Assembly: GCF_033242265.1 (NCBI RefSeq)
Contig: NZ_BTFW01000001.1
Coordinates: forward strand, 434,001 to 498,000
Reading direction: 5' to 3'
From: Novosphingobium sp. IK01
GTDB lineage: Bacteria > Pseudomonadota > Alphaproteobacteria > Sphingomonadales > Sphingomonadaceae
Length of the DNA stretch: 64,000 nt
Shown: piece after piece, positions 55,544-64,000 of the stretch
Position numbering within the stretch: position 1 is the stretch's first letter
Layout of the letters: each line of letters starts with the position of its first letter
The notes under the pieces: model-generated
Database searches by the model: none
Seen by the model: the letters and a program-made list of their open reading frames with translations, nothing else
Told to the model about the DNA's origin: nothing
Position numbers and translations under genes: made by a program

Positions 55544-56944
55544 ATGGCGAGCCATGCACGATCTGACCGGCTGGAGCAAAGGCCCGAGGCCGGGGAGGTC
55601 GATAGCAGCCCCGCGCGGGGGCTGACCCTCGAACAGCGGCGCGATCCGGCCTATGTGCCGCCCCTGCCGATGGCGATTGCGCTGGGGGTTCAGCATGTGC
55701 TGGCGATGTTCGTCTCGAACATCACGCCCCCGATCATTGTCGCGGGCGCCGCGGGGTTCGGGTTCGGCTCACCCGATCCTTCGGCGCTGATCTACATGAT
55801 CCAGGCCGCCATGCTCTTTGCCGGGGTGGCCACTTTGCTGCAAACCGTCGGGCTTGGTCCCATCGGGGCGCGGCTGCCGCTGGTGCAGGGCACCAGCTTT
55901 GCGTTCATCTCGGTGATGATCCCCATCGTCGCGGGCAAGGGCGTGGAGGGCATGGCCGCGCTCACCACGGCGGCCTTTCTGGCCGGGCTGCTCCATGCCG
56001 GGCTGAGCCGGCTGGTCGGGCCGATCCGCTTTGCCCTGCCGCCGCTGGTGACCGGGCTCGTCGTGTTGATGATCGGGCTGTCGCTGGTGCGGGTGGGCAT
56101 CGAATATGCCGCAGGCGGGGTCGCGCTGCGCGGGCATCCGGCTTATGGTTCGCTCGAAAGCTGGGCTTTGGCGGGCGTGGTCGTGGTAACGACGCTGGGG
56201 CTCAAGTTCTTCGGGCGCGGGGTGTTCTCGACGGCGGCGGTTCTGCTGGGGCTGCTCGTCGGCTATGGCGCGGCCCTGGTCATGGGCAAGGTCGATTTCG
56301 CGCCGGTGGGGCAGGCGCACTGGGTGATGCTGCCGCATTTCCTCGCCTTTGGCTGGGCGCTGTCGCCTTCGGCCATTGTCGGCTTCTGCCTGATCGGGTT
56401 CGTTTCCTCGATCGAATCCATCGGCGATGTCGAGGCGATCTGCGAAAACGGCGCCGGGCGCCGCGCGAGTGACCGCGAGGTGATGGGCGCGGTGGCCGCC
56501 GATGGCGTGGGCACGGCGCTCTCGGCGCTGTTCGGGGCCATGCCCAACACGACATTCAGCCAGAACGTGGGCCTGATCGCGATGTCGGGCCTGATGAGCC
56601 GCTTCGTGGTGACGCTGGGCGCGCTGTTCCTGATCGTATGCGGGCTTCTGCCCAAGATCGGCGCGGTGATCACCACGGTTCCCATCGAGGTTCTGGGCGG
56701 CGGGGTCATCGTGATGTTCGGCATGGTGGCGTCTTCGGCCATCGCGATGCTGTCGGGGGTGGTCTGGAACCAGCGCAACATGCTGATCGGCGGGACGGCG
56801 CTGTCGCTGGCGCTCGGGCTTCAGCTCGAACCCGAGGCGCTGGGCCATCTGCCCGAAACGGCGCGGATTCTGCTGTCTTCGGGGGTGATGCCGGTGGCGG
56901 TGATTGCGGTGGTGCTCAACCTGATCCTGCCGCAGGAGATCTGA
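55544..56944 (+). CDS. NCS2/NAT-family xanthine or uric acid permease
   Basis: 466 residues with 12-14 membrane helices after a hydrophilic 35-residue N-terminus. Helix 1 carries the conserved His in ALGVQHVLAMFVSNITPPII; GLGPIGARLPLVQGTSFAFI and VGFCLIGFVSSIESIGDVEA follow, and the NAT signature is NTTFSQNVGLIAMSGLMSRF. This is the nucleobase-ascorbate branch (XanQ, UacT, PbuX), which imports xanthine or urate with protons, and differs from the AzgA-like permease at 28869. The gene starts 36 bases after the deaminase stop, with GAGGAAAGG upstream. Confidence 0.88.
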   Translation: MASHARSDRLEQRPEAGEVDSSPARGLTLEQRRDPAYVPPLPMAIALGVQHVLAMFVSNITPPIIVAGAAGFGFGSPDPSALIYMIQAAMLFAGVATLLQTVGLGPIGARLPLVQGTSFAFISVMIPIVAGKGVEGMAALTTAAFLAGLLHAGLSRLVGPIRFALPPLVTGLVVLMIGLSLVRVGIEYAAGGVALRGHPAYGSLESWALAGVVVVTTLGLKFFGRGVFSTAAVLLGLLVGYGAALVMGKVDFAPVGQAHWVMLPHFLAFGWALSPSAIVGFCLIGFVSSIESIGDVEAICENGAGRRASDREVMGAVAADGVGTALSALFGAMPNTTFSQNVGLIAMSGLMSRFVVTLGALFLIVCGLLPKIGAVITTVPIEVLGGGVIVMFGMVASSAIAMLSGVVWNQRNMLIGGTALSLALGLQLEPEALGHLPETARILLSSGVMPVAVIAVVLNLILPQEI

Positions 56945-56958
56945 CTGCTCTCAATTTT

Positions 56959-56982
56959 GCAATGCGGCGTTAAAATCATTGC
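56959..56982 (+). promoter_or_regulatory. Operator-like site 3 of 3, before the Rieske oxygenase
   Basis: GCAATG at 56959-56964 and CATTGC at 56977-56982 frame 24 bases that match site 1 at 16 positions, with shared flanks TGCTCT.AATTTT before and GTTTGATCGA after. It lies 67 bases before the Rieske start and just after the permease stop, which shows that the Rieske gene is a separate unit of the same regulon. Confidence 0.65.
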
Positions 56983-57048
56983 GTTTGATCGAGCGCCTTG
57001 GGGGCTTCATCGTCTTCGGGACGGTTTAAAACAGACAAGGTACTGGTT

Positions 57049-58104
57049 ATGGCTACGGCCCCTCTCACCCGCGCCCCTGCGAGCCCCGCGCTCCCCGATG
57101 GTTGCACGTTCGATGCGCAGGACTGGGCGATCCTGGCCCGGCACTGGTATCCGGTCGCGCTGGTGCGCGAGGTGGGCGAAACACCGCTCAAGGCCATGCT
57201 GCTCGATCAGCCGCTGGTGATCTATCGGGGGGATGATGGCGCGATTGTCGTGGCGCCCGACCGTTGCCCCCATCGCGGGGTGCCGCTCAGCATGGGGCGG
57301 GCCAATGGCAAGGGGGTCGAATGCCCGTATCACGGGCTGACCTTCGGCGCGGGCGGGCGCTGTGTCCATGTTCCGGCCCAGCCGCAGCGGGCGATCCCCG
57401 CGCAGTTCCATCTGGAGACCTATCCGGCGGTCGAACGCTATGGCCTCGTGTGGACCTGCCTTGATCCTGAAAATGCTGAGCCTGCTCCGGGCGCGATCAT
57501 GGACATGCCCCATTGGGACGAGGCCGGGTTCCAGCAGATCGTCTGCCCGTGGATCGATATCCATGGCTATGCAGGGCGCCAGATCGAGGGGTTCCTCGAT
57601 GTCGCCCACTTTGCCTTCATCCATACCGAGAGCTTTGCCGATCCCGACAACGCCCATGTGCCCGACTATCGCCCCACGCGCACCGAACACGGGTTCGAGG
57701 CCGAATACTGGAGCACGGTGGCCAACTATCCCAAGGGGATCGACAAGGCGCCGCCCGGATTCCGCTGGCTGCGCCATTTCCGCTGCCATGCACCGTTTAC
57801 CGCCACGCTGGAGGTTCATTTTCCGGGGCAGGACCGGCTGGTGATCTTCAATGCGGCCTCGCCGGTTTCGGCGCGCGAGACGCGGCTGTTCGTGCCGATT
57901 GCCCGCAATTTCGATACCGACCAGCCGGTGCAGGGCGTTTACGACTTCAACCGGCAGGTCTTCGAGGAAGACGCCGCCATGGTCGAGGCGCAATGGCCCG
58001 CCCATGTCCCGCTCGACCCGCTTGCCGAAGCCCATCTGGCCGCCGACATGAGCTCGATGTTCTATCGTCGCGCGCTCAAGGACATGGGGTTGCGCCGGGG
58101 TTGA
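57049..58104 (+). CDS. Rieske non-heme iron oxygenase, HpxD-like (candidate purine hydroxylase)
   Basis: 351 residues. Rieske cluster ligands C73, H75, C92 and H95 in DRCPHRGVPL and VECPYHG; mononuclear iron ligands H187 and H192 with bridging D184 in GFLDVAHFAFIHTESFAD. The short length and layout match the oxygenase subunits of vanillate demethylase, HpxD and the methylxanthine demethylases NdmA/B. HpxD with its reductase HpxE oxidises hypoxanthine in Klebsiella. Placement at the end of the purine island behind operator site 3 makes a purine substrate likely. No reductase gene is next to it, so electrons must come from elsewhere. A terminator overlaps its stop codon. Confidence 0.84.
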   Translation: MATAPLTRAPASPALPDGCTFDAQDWAILARHWYPVALVREVGETPLKAMLLDQPLVIYRGDDGAIVVAPDRCPHRGVPLSMGRANGKGVECPYHGLTFGAGGRCVHVPAQPQRAIPAQFHLETYPAVERYGLVWTCLDPENAEPAPGAIMDMPHWDEAGFQQIVCPWIDIHGYAGRQIEGFLDVAHFAFIHTESFADPDNAHVPDYRPTRTEHGFEAEYWSTVANYPKGIDKAPPGFRWLRHFRCHAPFTATLEVHFPGQDRLVIFNAASPVSARETRLFVPIARNFDTDQPVQGVYDFNRQVFEEDAAMVEAQWPAHVPLDPLAEAHLAADMSSMFYRRALKDMGLRRG

Positions 58105-58126
58105 TCCCCGGCCTGCAGGTGTTTTC
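58094..58126 (+). terminator. Terminator overlapping the Rieske gene stop codon
   Basis: GCCGGGG at 58094-58100 pairs with CCCCGGC at 58106-58112; the loop TTGAT holds most of the stop codon (58102-58104). A GTTTTC run follows at 58121. A 12-base direct repeat, GCAGGTGTTTTC, occurs at 58115-58126 and 58132-58143, so the T-run is present twice. Confidence 0.6.
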
Positions 58127-58142
58127 AGCCCGCAGGTGTTTT

Positions 58143-59327
58143 CTAGCGTTGCAGGAGCAGGCGGCTGACCCCGCCGCGCAGGCCGGGAAGCCGGGCGGCA
58201 AGGCGCAGGCTGGCCGAGCGGGCCAGGCGCGCGGGCGGCGTTTCGGCGGTGAACAAGTTCACCAGCAAGTTGGTGCCATCGTAGAGCGGGCGCGCGGCCA
58301 GCCGCTGCCCGGCTTCATAGCGGCGCAGCAGCAGCGGCGAGGCAAGCGGACGGCCCAACCCGTGCGCGCGGACGACCAGCGCGGCAAGGCTCGCCGCGCT
58401 GCGCAGGCCGAGGTTGAAGCCATGGGCGGTCACCGGGTGCATGCCCACGGCAGCGTCCCCGATCAGCGCCGCGCTGGTGCTGGCGAAATGGCGCGACCAG
58501 GTGGTCGCCAGCGGATAGGCATGGGGCGCTTGCGCCACGCGCATCTGGCCCAGACGCCCATCGAAACGGCGGGTCAGTTCGGCGCCCAGCGTGGCCGGGT
58601 CCATCGCGCAGAGCCGGTCGATCTCTTCGCTGGCAAGCGTGAGCACAGCCGAGGCCATCCGGCCATTGAGCGGCAGAATGGCCTTGGTCTCGCCATGGTC
58701 GAACCATTCGGTGGCGATGCTGTCGTGGTTGGCCTCGTGATGGACGCGGCAGCACAGCATCGAGCGCCCGGTGCGGTTGATCTGGGCCGGAATACCCAAT
58801 TGCTCGCGCACGAAGGAAAACCGGGAATCCGCGCCGACGAGCAAGGGCGCGGCAAGGCGTCGTCCATCGGCAAGGACCACATGCGCGCCGCTGTCGTCTG
58901 CGACAAGGGCGGTGATGCTGGCTCCGGTGAGAAGGTCGAGGCCTTCCTGCCGGGCGGTGACCTCGAACAGGGCGCGGCGGATCAGGTGGTTGGGAACCAG
59001 CGTGCCGAGGCGGTCGTGGACGCCCCCGCGCGGGTCGAAGGCCAGCGCAAAGGGCGACGCGCCGTTGAGAACGCGCGCCTCGCGCAGCGGGGCGACCTCG
59101 TTCTGCGGGATATGCTCCCACGCGCTCAGCGCCTTGAGCGTGTCGATGGAACGGTGGGTAAGGGCGATCTCGCGTCCGTCGAAGGCGGGCTGGGCAAGCG
59201 CCTCGCGCGGCTGGCGCTCGACAATGGCGACCTTGAGCGGGCGTCCCCTTTGGCTGGCTCTGGCGAGGCCGCGTGCAAAGGCCAGACCTGCCGGACCGCC
59301 GCCGACCACCACCACATCATAATCCAT
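58143..59327 (-). CDS. UbiH/UbiF/Coq6-family FAD-dependent hydroxylase
   Basis: 394 residues from the ATG at 59327 (MDYDVVVVGGGPAGLAFARG), which sits just at the FAD dinucleotide fold as in the family; an in-frame ATG 32 codons upstream is less likely. GREIALTHRSIDTLKALSAW, the DG-type middle region LVGADSRFSFVREQL, and the second FAD motif LIGDAAVGMHPVTAHGFNLG identify the ubiquinone-biosynthesis hydroxylase family. It probably adds one of the ring hydroxyls of ubiquinone. The gene converges with the Rieske gene (38 bases apart) and follows cobP in the same direction, 92 bases apart; a link to cobalamin synthesis is not implied. Confidence 0.85.
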   Translation of the reverse strand: MDYDVVVVGGGPAGLAFARGLARASQRGRPLKVAIVERQPREALAQPAFDGREIALTHRSIDTLKALSAWEHIPQNEVAPLREARVLNGASPFALAFDPRGGVHDRLGTLVPNHLIRRALFEVTARQEGLDLLTGASITALVADDSGAHVVLADGRRLAAPLLVGADSRFSFVREQLGIPAQINRTGRSMLCCRVHHEANHDSIATEWFDHGETKAILPLNGRMASAVLTLASEEIDRLCAMDPATLGAELTRRFDGRLGQMRVAQAPHAYPLATTWSRHFASTSAALIGDAAVGMHPVTAHGFNLGLRSAASLAALVVRAHGLGRPLASPLLLRRYEAGQRLAARPLYDGTNLLVNLFTAETPPARLARSASLRLAARLPGLRGGVSRLLLQR

Positions 59328-59419
59328 CACGCCGCCGCTTTCCTTGTCGATCCCGGACCCTGACGGCGCCGGGGGAAAGGCGGCATGGCAGGGCGGGTCG
59401 TCCATGGAAATGACTGGTG

Positions 59420-59938
59420 TCAAATTGGCGGGGACTTTAGGGCGAGCGGAAGTCCGGCGGCGAGGAACTGCACTTCATGGGTGCAGGCCGCGACGGTCTG
59501 GTTGAGCCGCCCGTTTTCGTCGCGGAAGCGGCGGGCGAGGGCATTGTCGGGCACGATGCCAAGGCCGGTTTCGTTGCCCACGAGGATCACCGGCCCTTGC
59601 GCGTCCTCGATGGCGGCGATCAGGTCGTCGCGGGCGCGGGGAATATCGTGTTCGCCCAGCATCAGGTTGGTGAGCCAAAGGGTCAGGCAATCGACGAGGA
59701 CCACACGGCCCTGCGTGCTGGCCTCGCGCAGGGCTTGCGGGAGGGCGAGGGGGGCTTCCACGGTGGTCCACTGCGGGCCGCGGTCGGCCTGATGGTGGGC
59801 GATCCGCTCGCGCATTTCCGCGTCCCACGCTTCTGCCGTGGCGATATAGACGGGGGCAAGGCCGGTTTCCTCGGCACGGGCTTGCGCGTAGCGGCTCTTG
59901 CCCGAGCGCGCGCCGCCCAGAACGAACAGGCGGGTCAT
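59420..59938 (-). CDS. cobP: Adenosylcobinamide kinase / adenosylcobinamide-phosphate guanylyltransferase
   Basis: 172 residues. The N-terminal P-loop FVLGGARSGKSRYAQARAEE and the guanylylation region RERIAHHQADRGPQWTTVEA, followed by VVLVDCLTLWLTNLMLG and VILVGNETGLGIVPDNALAR, are the standard CobP/CobU signatures. It phosphorylates adenosylcobinamide and activates it with GTP to AdoCbi-GDP, the substrate of CobS. ATG at 59938 is one base after the cobQ stop, so the genes are co-translated. Called CobU in enterobacteria. Confidence 0.95.
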   Translation of the reverse strand: MTRLFVLGGARSGKSRYAQARAEETGLAPVYIATAEAWDAEMRERIAHHQADRGPQWTTVEAPLALPQALREASTQGRVVLVDCLTLWLTNLMLGEHDIPRARDDLIAAIEDAQGPVILVGNETGLGIVPDNALARRFRDENGRLNQTVAACTHEVQFLAAGLPLALKSPPI

Positions 59939-59939
59939 C

Positions 59940-61397
59940 TCAGGCTCCCTGATGCGCGATGGCGAGCAGCGCGTCGATATCGACATGCTGTTCGAGGGTT
60001 CGGGCGATGGCATCGAGCGCGGCATCGACGCGGGCGGCATGGTCGTGCCCGTCCGAGCGGGCGCCGAGCCGGTCGAGCAGCGCCGCGCGCAGGCCCGTGC
60101 TGGCGAGTGCGCCATGGACATAGCTGCCGACTACCCGGCCATCGGGGCTGATGGCGCCATCCGGGCGGGCGCCATCGAGCAGGGCAAACGGGCGCGCGCA
60201 ATCGGGTCCGGTGGTTTCGCCCATGTGCATTTCAAAGCCGGTGAAAGGCTGGCCCCAGGCCGTGCCGGCCACCTCGCGCAGGGCCTTGCGCGGCGTGAGG
60301 ACGGTCGTGCAGTCGAGCAGGCCAAGGCCGGGAACCGCGCCGGGCGCGCCCTCGATACCGTGCGGGTCGGACAGGGTCTTGCCCAGCATCTGGTAGCCGC
60401 CGCAGATGCCCAGAATGGCCCCGCCGCGCCGGTGGTGGGCGATCACGTCGATATCCCAGCCTTGCGCGCGCATGGCCTTCATGTCGGCGAGGCTCGCCTT
60501 CGATCCGGGCAGCACGATCAGCGCGCAATCGCCGGGGATCGGCTGGCCGGGCGGGACCATGACCAGTTCGACTGCCGATTCCGCCTTGAGCGGGTCGAGA
60601 TCGTCGAAATTGGCGATGCGCGGCAGGATCGGGCAGGCCACGCGGATCGCCCCGCTGGCTGCGGGCGTGGCGCGTTCGAGCACGACTGCGTCTTCGCTTG
60701 GCAGGTGGACGGCCTGCGTCAGCCACGGGACGACCCCCAGCCCGGTCCAGCCCGCGCGCGCCTCGATCTGGCGATAGCCATCTTCGAACAGGGCCGGATC
60801 GCCCCGGAACTTGTTGATCAGGAAGCCCCGGATCATCGCGGCGTCTTCAGGATCGAGCACCGCGCGGGTGCCCACCAGCGCGGCGATGACCCCGCCCCGG
60901 TCGATGTCGCCCACCAGCACCACCGGCACCCCGGCGGCGCGGGCAAAGCCCATGTTGGCGATATCGCCCGCGCGCAAGTTGATCTCGGCGGGGGAACCGG
61001 CGCCTTCGACGACGACGATATCGGCCTCGTCGGAGAGGCGAGCAAAGCTTTCGAGCACGTGGGGCAGGAGGCTCGCCCGCCCCATGCGGAAATTGCCGCT
61101 GCCCAGCGTGCCTTGCACGCGGCCATGGACGACCAGTTGCGAGGTGCGGTCGGCCTGCGGCTTGAGCAGGACGGGGTTCATGTCGGTGTGAAGCGGCACC
61201 CGGCAGGCGAGCGCCTGAAGCGCCTGCGCCCGCCCGATTTCGCCGCCTTGCGGGGTGACGGCGGCATTGTTCGACATGTTCTGCGGCTTGAACGGGCGCA
61301 CGCGCAGGCCCCGGTTGGCCAGCGCCCGGCACAGTCCGGCGACCAGCACCGACTTGCCCACGTCCGAGCCGGTTCCTTGCAGCATCACGGCAACCAT
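59940..61397 (-). CDS. cobQ: Cobyric acid synthase
   Basis: 485 residues. N-terminal dethiobiotin-synthetase-like ATPase part: [61 protein letters not shown]-terminal class I glutamine-amidotransferase-like part with nucleophile Cys in [19 protein letters not shown] and His in [10 protein letters not shown]. It amidates four side chains of adenosylcobyrinic acid diamide. The ATG at 61397 overlaps cbiB by 13 bases and fits the family start; upstream in-frame sequence is read-through of cbiB in another frame. Confidence 0.95.
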   Translation of the reverse strand: MVAVMLQGTGSDVGKSVLVAGLCRALANRGLRVRPFKPQNMSNNAAVTPQGGEIGRAQALQALACRVPLHTDMNPVLLKPQADRTSQLVVHGRVQGTLGSGNFRMGRASLLPHVLESFARLSDEADIVVVEGAGSPAEINLRAGDIANMGFARAAGVPVVLVGDIDRGGVIAALVGTRAVLDPEDAAMIRGFLINKFRGDPALFEDGYRQIEARAGWTGLGVVPWLTQAVHLPSEDAVVLERATPAASGAIRVACPILPRIANFDDLDPLKAESAVELVMVPPGQPIPGDCALIVLPGSKASLADMKAMRAQGWDIDVIAHHRRGGAILGICGGYQMLGKTLSDPHGIEGAPGAVPGLGLLDCTTVLTPRKALREVAGTAWGQPFTGFEMHMGETTGPDCARPFALLDGARPDGAISPDGRVVGSYVHGALASTGLRAALLDRLGARSDGHDHAARVDAALDAIARTLEQHVDIDALLAIAHQGA

Positions 61398-62347
61398 GGT
61401 CGTTCTCCAAAAGTGAGGGCCGCGACCAGAGCAGCGACCAGCCCCGCCAGCAGCAGGCAGGCGCGGACATAAAGAGCCAGCGCGCGGCGAAGGTCTGCCG
61501 CGTTCGCCTGCGCGCGGCCCGTTCCGATCCACGGCTTGTCGTGGGACAGGCCATCATAGGCGACGGGGCCTGCCAGCTTGAGGCCCAGCGCACCCGCCAT
61601 CGCGGCCTCGGTCCAGCCCGCATTGGGCGAGGCATGGCGGCGGCAATCGCACCACAGCGTGGCCCAGCCACCATGCCCGGCGAGGCAGAGCAGCGGCCCG
61701 GCCATCCGCGCCGGGATCAGGTTGAGCGCATCGTCAAGCCGCGCGGCGGCCCAGCCGAAGGCGCGCCAGCGCGGTTCGCGGTGGCCGATCAGGCTGTCGG
61801 CGGTGTTGATCGCCTTGTAGGCCCAGGCGCCGGGAAGCCCGCCCACGACCAGCCAGAACAGCGGCGCGGCCACGCCGTCGCAGAAGCTTTCGGCGAGGCT
61901 CTCGATGGCTGCACGCGCCACGCCCGCTTCGTCGAGCGCGGCGACATCGCGCCCGACGATCATGCCCACCGCCCGGCGCGCGGCGGGCAGGTCTTGCGCT
62001 TCGAGCGCGCGGGCGACGGGCACGACATGCTGGTAGAGGCTGCGCAGCGCGAGCGCGGGCCATGCCGCCAGCCCCAGCAGCACCCAGCGCCCTGTTTCGG
62101 GCAAAAGGGTTTGCAAGGCCATGCTTGCCCCGATGCTGAGGGTCAGCAACAACAGGACCGTGACGACCCCCGCCGCGCGGCGCCAGCCAAAGTCCCAGGT
62201 CGCACGGTTCCAGCCCCGCTCGCAGGCCGTGATCAGGCGCGCGAACAGGCCGACAGGATGGCCCACCACACGATAGAGCGGCGCGGGCCAGCCGATCAGC
62301 GCATCGAGGCCCAGCGCCACCAGAGCAATGCGCGGATCAGCTATCAT
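61385..62347 (-). CDS. cbiB: Adenosylcobinamide-phosphate synthase
   Basis: 320 residues, membrane protein with four or five helices. Family motifs: [20 protein letters not shown] at the start, [60 protein letters not shown] and [19 protein letters not shown]. It attaches aminopropanol (or its phosphate) to adenosylcobyric acid. Start chosen at 62347 ([11 protein letters not shown]); it overlaps cobC by 11 bases. Called CobD in the aerobic-pathway nomenclature. Confidence 0.93.
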   Translation of the reverse strand: MIADPRIALVALGLDALIGWPAPLYRVVGHPVGLFARLITACERGWNRATWDFGWRRAAGVVTVLLLLTLSIGASMALQTLLPETGRWVLLGLAAWPALALRSLYQHVVPVARALEAQDLPAARRAVGMIVGRDVAALDEAGVARAAIESLAESFCDGVAAPLFWLVVGGLPGAWAYKAINTADSLIGHREPRWRAFGWAAARLDDALNLIPARMAGPLLCLAGHGGWATLWCDCRRHASPNAGWTEAAMAGALGLKLAGPVAYDGLSHDKPWIGTGRAQANAADLRRALALYVRACLLLAGLVAALVAALTFGERPWLP

Positions 62348-63329
62348 GGGGGGGCAAGGCTGCAATCAGCCGCGCGCGGGCGGCCTCATCGGTGGGCAGG
62401 CCGAGGCGCAGCCAGCCGGGATGATCCTCGAACGGGCGGGTCAGGATGGCCTGCGCGGCCAGATGCGCGAACAGCGCCGGGCCATCCTTGCAGGCGATCA
62501 GGCGGAACAGCGGGCTTTGGCCGGTCGCCTGATAGCCGCGCCGGGCGAGCGCGGCATCGAGCGCATCGGCCTCGGCCACGAGGCGCGCGCGCATCTGCGT
62601 GATCCAGCCCGTATCGCGATAGGCCGCCGTGCCGATGGCCAGCGCGGCGGCGCAGACCGGCCAGGCGCCCAGCCTTGCGCGCAAGGTGGCCAGCAGCGGG
62701 CGTGGCCCCAGCACGAAGCCAAGGCGCAGGCCCGCCAGACCGAAGAACTTGCCGAACGAGCGAAAGATCACGAGGCGGCGCGCGTCGTCGATCATGGGGG
62801 CGAGGCTGTGGCCGGGGTGGGTGTCGACAAAGGCTTCGTCGAGCGCGGTCCAGCCCGGCCGCGCTTCGACGAGGGCAAGCAGATGGTCGCGAGACAGCAG
62901 GCGCCCATCGGGGTTGTTGGGATTGGCCAGAATGAGCGTGGCCGCCGTGCTGGAGGCCATGGCCTCGGGCGCGATGGGGGTGCTGCCCGCGATCATCGCG
63001 CCATGGGTGCGATAGCCGGGCACGCCATGGGCGGCGTCGCGGGGGAGCAGGTCGGCGGCGAGGCGCAGGCCGATTTCGGTACCCGGCACCGCGCAGACAT
63101 GATCGGGATGGCAGCCGAAATGGGCGGCGGCGGCTTCCTCCAGCGTGGCAAGGGCCTGTTCGTCGGGCAGGGCGCGCCAGTCGATGGGGGAGCTTTGCGT
63201 TTCGGGCCAGCCCCAAGCCCATGGATTGATGCCGGTCGAAAGGTCGAGCCAGTCTGCCGCTTCGCCCCCGAAGCGGGCGCGGGCGGCAGACAGGCCGCCG
63301 CCGTGCCATGTCCAGCGATTCGTGTTCAT
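62337..63329 (-). CDS. cobC: Threonine-phosphate decarboxylase-like aminotransferase
   Basis: 330 residues. Fold type I PLP enzyme of the histidinol-phosphate aminotransferase type: DLSTGINPWAWGWPE at the start, ATLILANPNNPDGRLLSRDH, WTALDEAFVDTHPGHSLAPM and the PLP lysine in VIFRSFGKFFGLAGLRLGFV. In this setting (next to cbiB) it corresponds to CobC of the aerobic pathway, which supplies aminopropanol phosphate from threonine phosphate. Start ATG at 63329 overlaps the cobS stop (ATGA). Confidence 0.9.
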   Translation of the reverse strand: MNTNRWTWHGGGLSAARARFGGEAADWLDLSTGINPWAWGWPETQSSPIDWRALPDEQALATLEEAAAAHFGCHPDHVCAVPGTEIGLRLAADLLPRDAAHGVPGYRTHGAMIAGSTPIAPEAMASSTAATLILANPNNPDGRLLSRDHLLALVEARPGWTALDEAFVDTHPGHSLAPMIDDARRLVIFRSFGKFFGLAGLRLGFVLGPRPLLATLRARLGAWPVCAAALAIGTAAYRDTGWITQMRARLVAEADALDAALARRGYQATGQSPLFRLIACKDGPALFAHLAAQAILTRPFEDHPGWLRLGLPTDEAARARLIAALPPHDS

Positions 63330-64000
63330 CGCAAGGCTCCGATGGCTCCGATGGAAAGGGCGAGCAGCAGCAGGCTTTCGACCAGTTCGATCCCTGCGCC
63401 CATGCCATCGCCCGAAATGCCGCCGATGCGGCGCAGGATCCAGCGGCGCCACAGCGCGATGGCCGGGACCGTCGCCAGCAATCCGGGGGCAAACCATGCC
63501 GCGCCCAGCAGGATCAGCCCCCAGAGCGCGAGATCGACCGGGCGGATCACCCCGGCAAAGCGCGCGCCCAGCCCGGCGTGAAGCGGGGTCATCGTGCGCG
63601 TCCAGACGAGTGGGGCAATCCGCGCGGCAAAGGGCACCGCGATCAGCGGCAGCCAGACCCCCTGCACGATCAGCGCATGGAGCAGGACCAGCTTGGCGAG
63701 CGCCTGAAGCACGAGGGCGCTGGTGCCAAAGCTGCCCAGATGCGGATCGGCCAGAACCTCGCGCACGCGGCCCGGGCCTTTGTGGGCGGCGCCCGCCGCA
63801 TCGGCGATGTCGGCGAGGCCATCGAGATGGAGCGCGCCGGTCACGCCCACCCAGACGACCAGCCCGGCCAGCGCGCCAGTCCAGGGATCGACATGGGCGC
63901 CAAGCCAACTGGCGCCTGCCACAATCGCGCCGATCACCCCGCCCACGGCGGGAAACCAGCGCATCGAGGCGGAAAATTCAGCGTCGCTGACGGTCAGGCG
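63326..64000 (-). CDS. cobS: Adenosylcobinamide-GDP ribazoletransferase (5' end cut by the window)
   Basis: The frame stays open to the right edge, so the true start lies beyond it; 224 codons are visible. Reading from the edge: RLTVSDAEFSASMRWFPAVG, then TGALHLDGLADIADAAGAAH with the metal-binding Asp residues, REVLADPHLGSFGTSALVLQ and a hydrophobic C-terminal half ending SLLLLALSIGAIGALR. These are hallmarks of the CobS/CobV membrane enzyme, which joins AdoCbi-GDP and alpha-ribazole to make cobalamin or its 5'-phosphate. It is the first visible gene of the cob operon; any cobalamin riboswitch would be outside the window. Confidence 0.92.
   Translation of the reverse strand, partial: RLTVSDAEFSASMRWFPAVGGVIGAIVAGASWLGAHVDPWTGALAGLVVWVGVTGALHLDGLADIADAAGAAHKGPGRVREVLADPHLGSFGTSALVLQALAKLVLLHALIVQGVWLPLIAVPFAARIAPLVWTRTMTPLHAGLGARFAGVIRPVDLALWGLILLGAAWFAPGLLATVPAIALWRRWILRRIGGISGDGMGAGIELVESLLLLALSIGAIGALR

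Noticed and set aside
58105..58142. Direct repeat GCAGGTGTTTTC as a mobile-element footprint or att site
   Set aside because: Only two short copies 17 bases apart next to a hairpin; it looks like a local duplication in a terminator region with no integrase or target duplication nearby.
58143..64000. Cobalamin riboswitch in the cob block
   Set aside because: The visible genes are joined by overlaps and the operon's 5' end is beyond the window, so no leader is available to inspect.

Overview
This window looks like chromosomal DNA of a high-GC alphaproteobacterium of the order Sphingomonadales, most likely Novosphingobium or a close relative. The evidence is gene content, not a database match: DcaP-type porins, a sphingomonad-style TonB-dependent receptor, a PQQ quinoprotein cluster, alphaproteobacterial late cobalamin genes, and dense operons with 1- to 16-base overlaps and many GTG/TTG starts. 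I see no tRNA, rRNA, CRISPR array, insertion sequence or prophage gene.

Positions 1-8100 (minus strand): the 5' end of a sulfonate/nitrate-type ABC solute-binding protein, a secreted thermonuclease-like protein, then a lanthanide-type methanol dehydrogenase operon (xoxF-xoxG-xoxJ, a small cysteine-containing secreted protein, a second cytochrome c and a YVTN beta-propeller protein) with a LysR regulator upstream. Positions 8381-13000: a VOC-family protein, then a transporter-domain hybrid histidine kinase whose 3' end overlaps that of a LuxR-type response regulator. Positions 13200-19000: two tandemly duplicated DcaP-like porins and an MFS transporter with an unusual central insertion; all three share a leader design of hairpin plus AGGATCTG box. 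Positions 19170-27234: an IorA/IorB-type molybdenum hydroxylase, an OmpR-type two-component pair, an L-asparaginase, and an aldo/keto reductase divergent from a LysR regulator.

Positions 27259-58104 form a purine-catabolism island. A 17-gene plus-strand operon (27323-45784), almost entirely translationally overlapped, encodes adenine and guanine deaminases, xanthine dehydrogenase with its XdhC factor, HIU hydrolase, OHCU decarboxylase, allantoinase PuuE, allantoate amidohydrolase, ureidoglycine-glyoxylate aminotransferase, and the HpxX/Y/W/Z set for oxalurate and oxamate. This gives a near-complete route from purine base to oxalate, glycine and ammonium. No recognised uricase is present. A flavoprotein monooxygenase between uraD and uraH is the obvious candidate for that step. 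A second block (47548-56944) encodes an outer-membrane receptor, two NUP-family proteins, a secreted adenosine deaminase, an 8-oxoguanine deaminase and a base permease, followed by a separately initiated HpxD-like Rieske oxygenase (57049-58104). Three copies of a 24-bp near-palindrome stand before the big operon, the LysR gene and the Rieske gene, so the LysR protein at 46508-47437 probably controls the island.

Positions 58143-64000 (minus strand): a UbiH-type flavin monooxygenase and the late cobalamin genes cobP, cobQ, cbiB, cobC and cobS, the last cut by the window edge. Long antisense open frames, which high GC creates opposite most genes here, are not annotated.
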